A stretch of 44,235 nt of DNA. It comes from Candidatus Latescibacterota bacterium (GTDB lineage: Bacteria > Latescibacterota > UBA2968 > SICM01). The stretch spans positions 1-44,235 of the forward strand of contig SICM01000012.1 of NCBI GenBank assembly GCA_009694805.1. The letters run 5' to 3'. Numbering within the stretch: the stretch's first letter is position 1; every line of letters starts with the position of its first letter. Positions 7,999 through 17,112 of this stretch are shown one piece after another. The position numbers and the translations under genes were made by a program. A model generated the notes under the pieces. The model did not search any database, was not told the origin of the DNA, and saw only the letters and a list, made by a program, of their open reading frames with translations.

Positions 7999-8853
7999 TC
8001 ACGTGGCCTGCGCCGCCTTGAACTGCGCCTCGAACCGGGACACCGGACCGACGCCTGTCCCGGCATCCGCCTCCGGGTCCACCCCCCTCAGCATCATCCC
8101 CTGTCCTCTGGAAAGATGGACCAGCTTCAAGGGATGGTCCGTGGGGTCGCGCATCTGCACCAGCAGTGTGGTCCTGGCCTCCTGGCTCGTGTTGAGGCCC
8201 GACCCGTGGATCGTCAGGTAGCTGAAAAGCAACACATCCCCCGCGCGGGCCGGGCACGGCGTGGCCTCCGCCACCGGGAACCGCTCCACGGGCAGGTGGT
8301 GTCCGCCGTCGTTGATGTGTTCCAGCGGCCCCTGCCTGTAACTCCCCGGGACCACGCGCACGCACCCCTTCTCCACGGGCGCGTCGTCGAAGTGGATGGT
8401 GGCCGCCATCATCGTGTGCCGTTCGTGCGGGAAATAGGGGTAGTCCTGGTGCATCGGGAACGGCGCGCCCCGCTCCGGCGGCTTGATGAACATCTTCGTG
8501 TGATGGAGCTGCACATTGGGCCCGATCAGGTCCGCGACCCGATCCGTCAGACGCGGGTCCACGATCAGCCGGCTGAGGACCGCGCTGTGGAACTGCACGT
8601 TGTGGCAGTGCAGCAGCTCGCGCGGCAGGTCCGTCACCTTCGCCCCGCTCTTCCACCCCTCCCCTTTCACCCCCGTGGCCTGCGTCTCCAGCAGCCGGCG
8701 CGCCAGGTCGTGCGTCTCCTGCCGGAGAAGGGCCGCCTCCTCGCGCGTGAACACCCCCTCCGCGAGCAGGTACCCGTTCTCCCGGTAGAACGCGATCTGC
8801 TCCGGCGTCAGACCGTACGCCTTATTTCCAGAGATCAACCCGTTTCCTGACAC
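7999..8853 (-). CDS. Phytanoyl-CoA dioxygenase (PhyH) family protein
   Basis: A second PhyH-type Fe(II)/2-oxoglutarate dioxygenase of 284 aa, only distantly similar to the one at 1778-2596. The iron ligands are H135 and D137 in MHQDYPY and H216 in IHGSGLN. Arg227 follows at the 2-oxoglutarate position. The helix YRENGYLLAEGVF near the N-terminus is typical. The start is GTG with a strong AGGAGG site five bases upstream. It heads the amidohydrolase, alpha/beta hydrolase and amidase block. Its substrate is unknown. Confidence 0.87.
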   Translation of the reverse strand: MSGNGLISGNKAYGLTPEQIAFYRENGYLLAEGVFTREEAALLRQETHDLARRLLETQATGVKGEGWKSGAKVTDLPRELLHCHNVQFHSAVLSRLIVDPRLTDRVADLIGPNVQLHHTKMFIKPPERGAPFPMHQDYPYFPHERHTMMAATIHFDDAPVEKGCVRVVPGSYRQGPLEHINDGGHHLPVERFPVAEATPCPARAGDVLLFSYLTIHGSGLNTSQEARTTLLVQMRDPTDHPLKLVHLSRGQGMMLRGVDPEADAGTGVGPVSRFEAQFKAAQAT

Positions 8854-8913
8854 AGATCCTCCTTATGTCGAGCGCAATCCGCCCTCACCCTCCCAGATCG
8901 GGGGAGGAAGGGG

Positions 8914-8980
8914 GCCTGTTGCCTCCTGAGCGAAACGCAGTGGAGTCGAAGGATGCCTCTTGCCTGTTGCCTCTTGCCTT
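8914..8980. repeat. Intergenic word repeat (TTGCCTC type)
   Basis: The gap between trpS and the PhyH gene holds reiterated words of the form GCCTSTTGCC around a GAGTCGAAGG segment. No ORF or promoter is evident. Confidence 0.55.
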
Positions 8981-8981
8981 T

Positions 8982-9986
8982 TCATCCCGGCAGCACCAGC
9001 CCCACGCGGCCCTGGATCTCCCGGAGCTTCGGCTCAGCCACGGCGCGGGCCTGTTCGGCCCCCCGGGCCAGCAGGCGGTCCAGCGCCGCCGGGTCTTGCA
9101 TGAGCACGTTGTAACGCTCTCGGATCGGCCTGAGTTCCTCGATAACCACCTCCGCGACGCGCTTTTTCAGGTCGCCGTAGCCCCGCGCATGCGCGAAATC
9201 CGCCTCCACCTCCTCCTTACCTTTCCCCGTGATGACCCGGTAGATCTCCAGCAGGTTGTTGACCCCTGCCTTCGCAGGATCGTCCGAAAACCGGACCTCC
9301 TTCCCCGAATCCGTGACCGCACGCTTGAACGCGCGTTCGATCTCCGCCGGTTCGTCCAGCATCCGGACCGCGTGCCCCCGCACGTGCGCCTCGCTCTTCG
9401 ACATCTTGACCGCCGGGTCGTTCAGCGCCATGACGCGCGCCCCTGCCTCGGAGATGACCGGTTCCGGGATCACGAAGGTCTCTCCGAACAGGTGGTTGAA
9501 CCGCTGTGCGATGTCCCGCGCCAGCTCCACGTGTTGCTTCTGGTCCTCCCCCACCGGCACCTCGTGGGCGTCGTAGAGCAGGATGTCGCTCGCCATCAGC
9601 ACGGGGTAGTCCAGCAGCCCCGTCGAGACGCTCTCCTGTTTACCGGCCTTGTCCTTGTACTGCGTCATCCGCTCCAGCCATCCGAGCGGCGTGACGCAGT
9701 TCAGCAGCCAGCAGCACTCGGCGTGGGCACTCACGTGGCTCTGGATGAAAAGGATGCTTTTGTCGGGGTCGAGACCGGCTGCAAACAGCAGCGCCGTCAG
9801 CGAGCGCGTCTCCTGGCGCAGCGCCTCCGGGTCCTGAGGTACCGTGAGCGTATGGAGGTCCACCACGCAGAAGAAGTTCTCTTTCTCCGCCTGCCGCTCC
9901 ACCCATCGCTTGACCGCGCCGAGATAGTTGCCCAGGTGCATGTTCCCCGAGGGCTGGATGCCGCTGAATACACGTTTCTTGGTCAT
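8982..9986 (-). CDS. trpS: Tryptophan--tRNA ligase
   Basis: A 334-aa class I aminoacyl-tRNA synthetase that charges tRNA-Trp in the cytoplasm. The HIGH-equivalent motif is PSGNMHLGN (12-20) and the KMSKS loop is exact at 194-198. The GEDQKQH motif (146-152) and length match bacterial TrpRS. This is the clearest housekeeping gene in a run of catabolic genes. It is flanked by word-repeat gaps on both sides, so it may be an independent unit rather than part of one operon. No T-box-like leader was recognised. Confidence 0.96.
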   Translation of the reverse strand: MTKKRVFSGIQPSGNMHLGNYLGAVKRWVERQAEKENFFCVVDLHTLTVPQDPEALRQETRSLTALLFAAGLDPDKSILFIQSHVSAHAECCWLLNCVTPLGWLERMTQYKDKAGKQESVSTGLLDYPVLMASDILLYDAHEVPVGEDQKQHVELARDIAQRFNHLFGETFVIPEPVISEAGARVMALNDPAVKMSKSEAHVRGHAVRMLDEPAEIERAFKRAVTDSGKEVRFSDDPAKAGVNNLLEIYRVITGKGKEEVEADFAHARGYGDLKKRVAEVVIEELRPIRERYNVLMQDPAALDRLLARGAEQARAVAEPKLREIQGRVGLVLPG

Positions 9987-10018
9987 GTTCTAAATCCCTT
10001 TTGATCTCGGTGCCTATT

Positions 10019-10042
10019 CATTTTGCATTTTGCATTTTACAT
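10019..10042. repeat. Low-complexity word repeat (TTTTGCA)
   Basis: Three iterations of CATTTTG-like words lie in the short gap between the SDR and trpS. Related words occur at 40893-40967. Confidence 0.6.
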
Positions 10043-10050
10043 CTCCCTGT

Positions 10051-10854
10051 TCACCACGCCGTCCATCCCCCGTCCACGAGGAGGTTCTGGCCGGTGATGT
10101 AGCTCCCCGCGTCGCTGGCCAGCAGCACCACCGCGCCCTTCAGCTCCTCCGGCCTCCCCATGCGGCCCAGCGGCACCTTCTCCTCCAGGCGGGGGATGAA
10201 GCCGGGGACCCGCTTCTCCGTCTCTGGCTTGGGGAACGGGCCCGGACTCAGGGCATTGACCCGGATATTGTACTTGGCCCAGTAGGCCGCCAGGTGGCGG
10301 GTCAGATGCACCAGCCCCCCCTTCAGGCCGTGATAGTTGGGCGGACTGTTGGCCTCCAGCCCCTCGTACGCGCTCGGATAGCTGGCCACCACCCCGTACA
10401 TGCTCGCGATGTTGATAATCGAGCCGGGGGCCTGGCGCGCCCTCAGGTGGAACATCACCTCCCGCGCCAGCAGGAAGTAGGCCGTCACCCCCACGTGGTA
10501 GGCCCGGTCGAAGTCCTCCGCCGTCGCCGTGTCGATCGTCGGCGCAGTGGTCCCGTAGGCGTTGTTGACCAGGATGTCGATCCGCCCGAGCCGCTCGACC
10601 ACCTGGGCAAGGAAACCGGGGATGGTGTCCGTGGCCTCCTGATCGAACCCTATCCCCGCGTGCCCCTCCCCCGGCAGCGTGGCCGCGAACGCCGCCGCCC
10701 GGTCCTCATCGCGGCTCGTAGCCACCACGGTCGCGCCCGCCTCGGCCAGCGCCCGGCTCATGGCAGCCCCCAGCCATCCCGCCGCGCCGGTCACGATGGC
10801 CACCTTCCCCTTCAGACTGAGGAGGTCCATGACGTGGCGTTCTGATACGCTCAT
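10051..10854 (-). CDS. Short-chain dehydrogenase/reductase
   Basis: A 267-aa classical SDR. TGAAGWLG (22-29) is the dinucleotide-binding loop and NNAYG lies at 97-101. The catalytic residues are Ser151 in INIASMYG, Tyr174 and Lys178 in YHGLKGG, with VDGGW near the end. It follows G1 by 33 bp and is probably cotranscribed with it. A sugar or sugar-acid oxidoreductase is plausible from context, but nothing in the sequence gives the substrate. The start at 10854 has GAGAGG about ten bases upstream; a second Met at residue 9 is an alternative. Confidence 0.87.
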   Translation of the reverse strand: MSVSERHVMDLLSLKGKVAIVTGAAGWLGAAMSRALAEAGATVVATSRDEDRAAAFAATLPGEGHAGIGFDQEATDTIPGFLAQVVERLGRIDILVNNAYGTTAPTIDTATAEDFDRAYHVGVTAYFLLAREVMFHLRARQAPGSIINIASMYGVVASYPSAYEGLEANSPPNYHGLKGGLVHLTRHLAAYWAKYNIRVNALSPGPFPKPETEKRVPGFIPRLEEKVPLGRMGRPEELKGAVVLLASDAGSYITGQNLLVDGGWTAW

Positions 10855-10887
10855 AGAATTTTTTCCTCTCTCCTGCGTCCTGGCGCC

Positions 10888-13800
10888 CTATATCAAGTGT
10901 ACGCCATCCCCCGCGGCGCAGAGCACCTTCGCGCCCCGATGGGTCGCCACCAGCCGGGTGACCGGCGAAGCCTCGGAACGGATGGGCTGCGCCCGGCCCC
11001 GGCTGTCGACCAGATAGACCTTCCCCCCGAAGGTCCCGGCGGCCAGTTGCGACCCGCGCAGGGACGACCGGCAGAGCGTGGTGACGGGTGAGCCCAGGAA
11101 GGCCGCCCACCGGCGTTTCCCGGCGGCATCGTAGCAGATCACCCATCCCGCGTGCGTGGAAATGGCCACGTCCTTATTCCCGTCCCGGTCGATGTCGGCC
11201 ACCACCATGCCGCTGGTGCGGTCCCCCACCTCCCGCTTCCAGATGTGCGCCTCCGTGACGGCGTCATAAGCCGAGAGTTGATTGAACGCCCCGCTGCGCC
11301 CCACCAGGATGAGCGGCGGACGCCCGCCGTTCCGGTTGAGGTAGTCGACCACGCTCGCCCCGGTCTGCTCCCACGACGGGTTTCGGACCGTCTCGCCGGG
11401 CCACTGCTTCGTGTACTGCTGCGGCAGGACCGTCCCGTCCGACGCAAAGACGTGCAGCCGGGAGGTCATCGTCAGCCGGTCCATCCCCACCAGCAGCTCC
11501 CGCCGCCCGTCCCCGTTCAGGTCGATGGCGAAGGCGTTCTGGGCCAGCCCCCACCGCATCGGATGCCGCCAGCGCTCGTTTCCGTCCGCGTCCAGGAGGT
11601 GGACCAGCGCCCCGCCCGTGCCCACGGCGATCTCCGGCCGGCCGTCCCCGTCCAGATCCACGACCGCCAGGGACCGGACGCGCCCCTTCAACAGATTCCA
11701 CCACGGGTAGGCCAGCGTGTGCTCCGAGGCGGGAAAGTCCCGCTGCCAGACCGTGCGACCCTCCGCATCCAGACAGGTCAGCGTCGCGTCGTCCGAACCC
11801 ACCAGGACGCGACGGGCCCCGCCCGCATCCAGCGCGGCCACCGCGCAGACAGCGTCCCCTGCGCGATAGGCCCAGAGCGTCCGACCCTCCGGGTCCAGGG
11901 CCGCGACCTGCCCGTCCCGCAGCCCCACGACCGCGAAAGGCGTCTGAGGGTCAGGGGCGCGGTCCGCCCAGACCGCCGTGATGCCCCCCTCCGGCGGAGG
12001 GATGCGCCGATCCGCCTCCGGCGACGCCGGCCCCACCTCGAAGACCCTGCTCCAAACGGGAGCGCCGCCCGCGATCACCGCAGGAGCGGAAGGGACCGGC
12101 GGCGCGGGGACGGCCTCCCCCCGGGCGCTCGCCTCGATTCCCTCGGCCACCGCCGGGCCGGACGCGAAGACCCCCGCGAGCCGGTGGTGGCCTGCCGGCA
12201 GGGCCATCGTCGCCTTGTCGTCGGCCTGCTTCAGAAACGCCGTCCGCCCGTTCAGTCGCACCCTGCCCGCGCACGCGGCCGGCAGGGTCATCTCCACGGG
12301 CTCAGGCGTCTCCACCTCCACTGCGCCGGTCAGCAGGTCCGCGTGAAGGGTCACAGGCACGGACACGGTGAGCGTCTCGGACAGAATACTGAGCGACCGG
12401 GCCTCGGTCAGCAGGACCTCGCCCCGTGCCAGGAGGAACGACCCGGCGGACAGGGTCAGGTCTCCGCGTCGGAAGCTGAGCGTCTCCCCCTCTGGCGCCA
12501 GGCCCGCGTACCCGGCCACGGGCGCGGAAAAGGCGTAGACCCCATCCTCCACCTCCCGGAACAGGCCCTCCGCCGGATGCGACTCCGGCTCCGAGTACAG
12601 GAGGTTGGCGAACACCACCCAGTCCCCCTGGTCCATCTTCAGACTCGTCGTCTGGTGGACCTGATTCAGCGTCAGCCCCGCGTACGGGGCGAAGGCCCGC
12701 CCCGCCCCCCCCTCCTCGCCGTTGAGGGGCAGGTCCCGGAACAGCGTCACCTCCTCCGTCCCCGCGGACAGGATGTGCGCCGTGCGTGGCCCCTCCTCCG
12801 TCGGCGCGGGGCCGAGGCGCAGGCGCGTGTCCCTCCCCGAGGCCTCCACCTCCCCCAGACAGCGCCACTGGCACCGGAAGGCGTAGTCCCCGGCCCGCTT
12901 GGTCTGCAGCACGTCCACGACCAGGAATGCCGCCCCCCGCACCCAGAAGAGATGGCGCGACCAGTCCGCGGTACCGTGGTCCCGGGCGACCGTGTGGGTA
13001 TGGGCCAGCCGGCCCATCTCCGCCCGCAGGACGAGGGACGCGGCCGTGGGCGTGGGGCCGGACTCCCCGTTCACGGTCACGCAGATCGTGTTGGCCGCCC
13101 GCAGTCCCACACCTTCCGTCTGTACCCCGGAGTCGCACGTGGTCATCAAGACCCGCCCGTGCTCGCTCCACTCCTGGATCGCATTGATGTCGGGGAAGAA
13201 CTTCGTGCCGGAACAGATCCCGTTCAGCGTCAGGAACTGGTCCTCCGGCTCGAACCCCGACCGGAACGTCAGTTTGTCGAATGCCTCCTCGAACGGGATC
13301 GGGCGTCCCGTGAAGGCGTCGAAATAGGTCCGATCCGCCGGGGACACGACCACGCCGGTCATGTCTCCCGCCGGGGCCGGCGTCACATCCCCCGCGAATG
13401 CCTGGCCCGACCCGAAGTCCGTCACGTTGTACACGCCCTGCCCCTTCCGGGCCCGGTCGCGCAGCGACTTGAGATGGAGGAATCGCCCGTCCCGGAGCAG
13501 GTGGGCCGCCTTCGACAGGGCGGCCTCCGGGAACTGCTCGGCGCTGTACTGGCCCGCCATCACCTCGAACCCCAGGTTGTTGCAGATGGGAAACAGCCGC
13601 TCGGCCCAGACCCGGAACGCCCCGCTCTCGCAGAACGTCCGATTCCCGGTCAGCAGGGCGTGGTCCAGCGCCAGGTCCAGATAGGACGACACCCCGAAGG
13701 TCAGCCCGCTCATGCCCTTCGACGACCGCATCTGCACGGCCCAGTAGCGGTCCACGAGGTCCAGCAGCGGCGCCCAGCAGTCCCCCGCGTACCCCCGCGA

Positions 13801-14709
13801 GAAGTAGCGACAGCCCAGCAGGACATTCATCGCCCGCGCCATCGCGTGCCGGTCGCGGGGCTGGGCCTTCAGCACGAAGTCGGCCAGGACCCCCGCGCTC
13901 CCGGCAGACTCCGGGCTCCGCAGGTGGGCCAGCAGCCGGTTCGTGACCTCCAGCCGCTCCTCGTCCGAGAACGCCGGGCTCTCCTCGATCAGGTCCCACG
14001 CGGGATACATCTTGTGCGACCAGTAGTGGTCACAGGTCTCCAGGAGGTGGGTCTTCAACGCCGCCTTCTTGAACGCCTCCGCCCACTTCACATCTCCGGT
14101 GTAGTGGTAGCGCAGCGCGAGCTGGCTGGCCTCGTTCAGGCCGAGCTTCTTGCGCGGAGGGCCGTAGAAGACGAGCAGGTCGCCGGGGATCCGGTCTCCC
14201 CTCGGACGCGCGTGCCCCTTGCCCAGGACCACATCCTCCAGCCAGCCCAGGGCCGGGCGCTCCGCCTCCGACAGCCGGGCGATCAGGCCATCCGCCGAGG
14301 CGTCGATCCCTTTCGAATCGCTCCCCCCGCAGAAGATCACGTTGTGCCCCGTGCCGTAGGGGTTGTGGAGCGAGCGGAGGACGTGACCGCCGGGGCCGGG
14401 ATACCACCGGTCCAGGAGCGTGTACTGCTCGAAGTAGAGCCGCTCAATGAACGGATTGTCCGCCATGCACCCCAGGGCCACGACATTCGCCTTGGACAGC
14501 AGGTCCGAAGTTGTGACCCCGTCTCCCAGCGCCACGGGGATCTCCACGCCCCACCGCTTCCGCACGACCTCCTGAAGGCGCGCAGCAGCCGCATCGCCCG
14601 CGCCGTTCGGGGGCGCGACAATGACGGAGGCGGATCGTTTGCCCCGCGCCAGGACGGTCTCAAGATGCAGATCCTTCAGCTTCTCGATACGATCAGGTAG
14701 TTCAAACAT
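10888..14709 (-). CDS. Giant lyase-like/beta-propeller protein G1
   Basis: A 1273-aa protein, one of four paralogs here. Residues 1-150 form an alpha/beta domain reminiscent of the N-terminal accessory domain of glucuronidases and hexosaminidases, with the family signature YPGPGG (103-108), NPYGTGHN (116-123) and GGSDSKG (128-134). Residues about 190-430 are mostly helical, as in alpha/alpha-toroid lyases. Residues about 470-860 look like a beta-sandwich, with the heparinase II/III-like segment HLFWVRGAAFLVVDVL near 586-600. Residues about 880-1273 are a PQQ/FG-GAP-type propeller with Ca-loop motifs DLDGDG, DLNGDG and DIDRDG. No signal peptide is visible. The ATG at 14709 has AGGAGA upstream; the longer frame is not needed. 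A glycan-active function is inferred. Confidence 0.7.
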   Translation of the reverse strand: MFELPDRIEKLKDLHLETVLARGKRSASVIVAPPNGAGDAAAARLQEVVRKRWGVEIPVALGDGVTTSDLLSKANVVALGCMADNPFIERLYFEQYTLLDRWYPGPGGHVLRSLHNPYGTGHNVIFCGGSDSKGIDASADGLIARLSEAERPALGWLEDVVLGKGHARPRGDRIPGDLLVFYGPPRKKLGLNEASQLALRYHYTGDVKWAEAFKKAALKTHLLETCDHYWSHKMYPAWDLIEESPAFSDEERLEVTNRLLAHLRSPESAGSAGVLADFVLKAQPRDRHAMARAMNVLLGCRYFSRGYAGDCWAPLLDLVDRYWAVQMRSSKGMSGLTFGVSSYLDLALDHALLTGNRTFCESGAFRVWAERLFPICNNLGFEVMAGQYSAEQFPEAALSKAAHLLRDGRFLHLKSLRDRARKGQGVYNVTDFGSGQAFAGDVTPAPAGDMTGVVVSPADRTYFDAFTGRPIPFEEAFDKLTFRSGFEPEDQFLTLNGICSGTKFFPDINAIQEWSEHGRVLMTTCDSGVQTEGVGLRAANTICVTVNGESGPTPTAASLVLRAEMGRLAHTHTVARDHGTADWSRHLFWVRGAAFLVVDVLQTKRAGDYAFRCQWRCLGEVEASGRDTRLRLGPAPTEEGPRTAHILSAGTEEVTLFRDLPLNGEEGGAGRAFAPYAGLTLNQVHQTTSLKMDQGDWVVFANLLYSEPESHPAEGLFREVEDGVYAFSAPVAGYAGLAPEGETLSFRRGDLTLSAGSFLLARGEVLLTEARSLSILSETLTVSVPVTLHADLLTGAVEVETPEPVEMTLPAACAGRVRLNGRTAFLKQADDKATMALPAGHHRLAGVFASGPAVAEGIEASARGEAVPAPPVPSAPAVIAGGAPVWSRVFEVGPASPEADRRIPPPEGGITAVWADRAPDPQTPFAVVGLRDGQVAALDPEGRTLWAYRAGDAVCAVAALDAGGARRVLVGSDDATLTCLDAEGRTVWQRDFPASEHTLAYPWWNLLKGRVRSLAVVDLDGDGRPEIAVGTGGALVHLLDADGNERWRHPMRWGLAQNAFAIDLNGDGRRELLVGMDRLTMTSRLHVFASDGTVLPQQYTKQWPGETVRNPSWEQTGASVVDYLNRNGGRPPLILVGRSGAFNQLSAYDAVTEAHIWKREVGDRTSGMVVADIDRDGNKDVAISTHAGWVICYDAAGKRRWAAFLGSPVTTLCRSSLRGSQLAAGTFGGKVYLVDSRGRAQPIRSEASPVTRLVATHRGAKVLCAAGDGVHLI

Positions 14710-14813
14710 GCTGTCTCCTGAAAGCGAAAACGGCTTTACACAACATTTTTCCACAACCTTCTCTATAGGATGATAATGCTTGGACGCGATGTTGTCCAGC
14801 AAAAAATGAGATG

Positions 14814-14842
14814 TTGCGCTCCACGCTCGGTTGGCATATCTT
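14814..14842 (+). promoter_or_regulatory. Candidate sigma-70 promoter for the VOC/Gfo pair
   Basis: TTGCGC (14814-14819), a 17-bp spacer and TATCTT (14837-14842), placed 43 bp before the VOC start codon in the divergent region facing G1. Consensus agreement is moderate. Confidence 0.45.
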
Positions 14843-14885
14843 CTACCGATGCGTGACTCGTGACTCGATTCTTTGGGAGGTCCCC

Positions 14886-15251
14886 ATGCTCAAGGCGCAC
14901 TATCTGCATCACGTGACCGTGACCGTCACCGACCTGGACCGCGCAAAGGACTTCTACGGGCGCATCCTCGGCCTGCAGGAACTGCCCAGGCGGGGCGTGA
15001 AAGGGTCCGACGGGGCCTGGTATCAGATCGGCCCCAGCCAGATCAACCTGTTGCGGCGGGAGAAACCGGAGCCCGATTCGGCCCGTCACTTCGCGGTCTG
15101 CGTGGACAGCATCCAGGCCGCGCGGCAGGCGTTGCAGGCGGAGGGGTTGGAGATGACGGAGACGACTCAGGTGGGGAACATCGACCGGTTCTTCTTCGCC
15201 GACCCGGACGGGAACCGGGTGGAGATCGTGTGCCCGATGGGACAGGGATAG
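14886..15251 (+). CDS. VOC/glyoxalase superfamily protein
   Basis: A 121-aa single-module pair of beta-alpha-beta-beta-beta units typical of the vicinal oxygen chelate superfamily. HHVTVTVTDLDRAKDFYGRILGL opens the fold and RFFFADPDGNRVEIV closes it. Metal-ligand positions (His near the start, a second His in ARHFAV, Glu in NRVEI) are present. The start at ATG 14886 has GGGAGG six bases upstream; the longer frame to 14811 runs into the promoter. It is paired with the Gfo/Idh gene 28 bp downstream. Glyoxalase, dioxygenase or isomerase activity is possible. Confidence 0.86.
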   Translation: MLKAHYLHHVTVTVTDLDRAKDFYGRILGLQELPRRGVKGSDGAWYQIGPSQINLLRREKPEPDSARHFAVCVDSIQAARQALQAEGLEMTETTQVGNIDRFFFADPDGNRVEIVCPMGQG

Positions 15252-15279
15252 GGATACAGATTGCTATAAGGAGGTTCTC

Positions 15280-16272
15280 ATGTCCAAAATCCTGCGTATA
15301 GGACTCGCCGGCTGCGGGGGGCAGACCCGCAACCAACTGGCCCCCGGCCTGGCCCGCATCCCCTCCGCGCGTCTCGTGGCGTGCGCGGACGTGGATGCCA
15401 GCAGGGCCCGGCAGGTCGCGGACGAATTCCGGATCGAAGAGGTCTACGGGGATGCCGGGGAACTGGCCCGCAGCGGGGACGTGGACGCGGTGATCGTGGC
15501 CGTCCCGCACCGCCACCTCAAATCCGTGGCCCTGTCCGTCCTCGAAGCCGGCAAGCACCTGTTCATCGAAAAGCCCATAGGACTCAACGCAACGGAGGGG
15601 GCGGAGGTGGCCGAGGCCGCGCGGAAGCGGGGCGTGGTGGCGATGGTCGGCTACTGCATGCGCTACTCCCTCAGCCGGATGTTCATCAAGGCCCTGCTCG
15701 AAGGAGGGGCGGTGGGGGACGTGGCGTTCGTCGTGGCCGGCAAGGGGGGAGGTCCGCTCGGCGGATGGCTCGCCGCGCCTTATGCCGAAGGGGGAGGCCA
15801 GCTCCTGTTTCTGGGCTCCCACCTGACCGACCAGGTCCTCTGGATGACCGGCGACGACGCCGAGGCGGTCTCGGGCTCCGTCCGGTGGAACGCCGGGGGG
15901 ACAGATGAGACATCCGCCTACACCGTGCGCCTCAGGCGGGGGGCCGTGGCCTCGTTCACGGTGTCTCAGGCGACGGGGGTCAGTTACGACTTCGTGGACG
16001 TGTACGGGACAAAGGGGCGCGTCCGGGGGGACTGGTACGGAGACGTGGTGACCGTCCAGAGTCGGGTCATCCCCGAGTACGCGCACCCGACCGTCCTGCG
16101 CATTCCCGGCGACAACCTTCGGGAGATGTGCCACCGGGAGATGACCGCCTTCGTCGAGGCGGCCCTTTCGGCCGGCCCTTCTCCCATCCCGACCTCGGAC
16201 GGCCTCCGGGTCCTCCGCATCCTGGACGCCGTGGTCGCCTCCAGCCAGAGCGGAAACTGGGTGAGGATGTAG
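15280..16272 (+). CDS. Gfo/Idh/MocA family oxidoreductase
   Basis: A 330-aa NAD(P)-dependent sugar or inositol-type dehydrogenase. The N-terminal Rossmann fold shows GLAGCGG (8-14) and an acidic residue after the second strand in CADVDA. The family lysine lies in EKPIG (Lys98). A GSHLTDQ segment near residue 190 fits the catalytic His region. Members oxidise or reduce glucose-, inositol- or glycan-derived sugars. An AAGGAGG site precedes the ATG. It is the second gene of the plus-strand pair that diverges from G1, which fits a role in sugar processing. Confidence 0.9.
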   Translation: MSKILRIGLAGCGGQTRNQLAPGLARIPSARLVACADVDASRARQVADEFRIEEVYGDAGELARSGDVDAVIVAVPHRHLKSVALSVLEAGKHLFIEKPIGLNATEGAEVAEAARKRGVVAMVGYCMRYSLSRMFIKALLEGGAVGDVAFVVAGKGGGPLGGWLAAPYAEGGGQLLFLGSHLTDQVLWMTGDDAEAVSGSVRWNAGGTDETSAYTVRLRRGAVASFTVSQATGVSYDFVDVYGTKGRVRGDWYGDVVTVQSRVIPEYAHPTVLRIPGDNLREMCHREMTAFVEAALSAGPSPIPTSDGLRVLRILDAVVASSQSGNWVRM

Positions 16273-16300
16273 ACCTCACGCCCCGTCCCCTCCACAGAAA

Positions 16301-16356
16301 AGTGCCAAGTACCACGTGTCACGTGCCACGTAGAATCTGGACTTGGCACTTGGCAC
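16301..16356. repeat. Intergenic word repeat (CACGTG/TTGGCAC)
   Basis: Interleaved words AGTGCCAAGT, CACGTGTCACGTGCCACGT and ACTTGGCACTTGGCAC follow the Gfo/Idh stop. The outer words are mutually inverted, so the stretch could also form a hairpin between the convergent genes. Confidence 0.6.
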
Positions 16357-16398
16357 GCTCAAGAGGATGGGAGAGGGGGTTGGGAGGTTAGGTCGCCC

Positions 16399-16971
16399 CT
16401 ACTTCGTCGTCTTGCCGAAATCAGCGGCAAACATAAAGAAATCGTCGAGGTCAACCTGGTCGTTCCGGTTCAGGTCGAAACTCGCGGTGAACCCGGCGTC
16501 ATTTCTCTTCTTCCCGTATCCCGCTGCAAACGAGAAGAAGTCGTCGAAGTCCACCTTCCCGCTCCCGTCAAAATCCGAGGCCAGTTTGACGACCGTGGAG
16601 AGCCCCACCTCCCACAGCTTCATGGTCTTGTCCCCCGAGCCCGACAGCACGAACCTGCTGTCCTGGCTGAACGCCACGGTCCAGATCGGGGCGGTATGGC
16701 CGGAGAAGATGCGGGCCTCCTTTCCCGTCGAGACCTCCCAAAGCTTCATGAGATTATCCGCAGAACCCGACAGCACGTACTTGCCGTCCGGGCTGACCGC
16801 CACGGCGTAGACCTCCTCCGTATGGCCGGTGAACGTCCGGATCAGATTCCCTGTTGAGACCTCCCACAACTTCACGGTCTTGTCCCACGACCCGGTGGCC
16901 AGGTACTTGCCGTCCGGGCTGAAGGCAGCGGACCAGACCCGGTCGGTATGCCCGGCGAACGTCCGGATCAC
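16399..16971 (-). pseudogene. 5'-truncated WD40 protein with dockerin-like C-terminus
   Basis: About 190 residues hold three WD40 repeats (each GHT...SPDGKY...SGS.D...KLWEV) followed by two EF-hand-like motifs, DFDGSGKVDFDDFF and DLNRNDQVDLDDFF, ending FGKTTK. Three blades cannot close a normal WD40 propeller. The frame continues upstream only into the terminator of G2 (17029-17076), with no ribosome site; the GTG at 16971 is the nearest possible start. It is best read as the 3' remnant of a longer secreted WD40 protein. The C-terminal module matches that of the DUF1501 protein at 37315-38754. Confidence 0.65.
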
Positions 16972-17028
16972 TTCTCTTGAAAATGGAGTGATACCTGCCA
17001 AAACCTGACGAAAATGGCGTGGACCCGC

Positions 17029-17076
17029 AAAAAAAAGGCGGCTCGCGTGGGTCTTCGGGAACCCCTGCAAGCCGCC
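17029..17076 (-). terminator. Rho-independent terminator of G2
   Basis: On the minus strand GGCGGCTTGC pairs with GCGAGCCGCC, enclosing an inner GGGTTC/AGACCC arm, and is followed by eight Ts (17029-17036). It begins 36 bp after the G2 stop codon and marks the end of that transcript. Confidence 0.88.
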
Positions 17077-17112
17077 CTCTCCATGTCGCTTTTACAATAC
17101 AGATTGTTTCGC

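Noticed and set aside
11152..14700. Very long plus-strand open frame opposite G1
   Set aside because: It is an antisense shadow: composition is dominated by Arg, Pro, His and Gln as expected from the GC-rich complement of G1, with no domain pattern and no ribosome site.
14710..14802. 31-residue N-terminal extension of G1
   Set aside because: The internal ATG at 14709 has an AGGAGA site and matches the paralog N-termini. The extension overlaps the likely promoter region.
16299..16360. CRISPR-like array in the word-repeat gap
   Set aside because: Words are short, overlapping and without unique spacers; there are no cas genes nearby.
16335..16360. Sigma-54-like TTGGCACG
   Set aside because: It lacks the -12 TTGC element at the correct spacing and is part of a word repeat.
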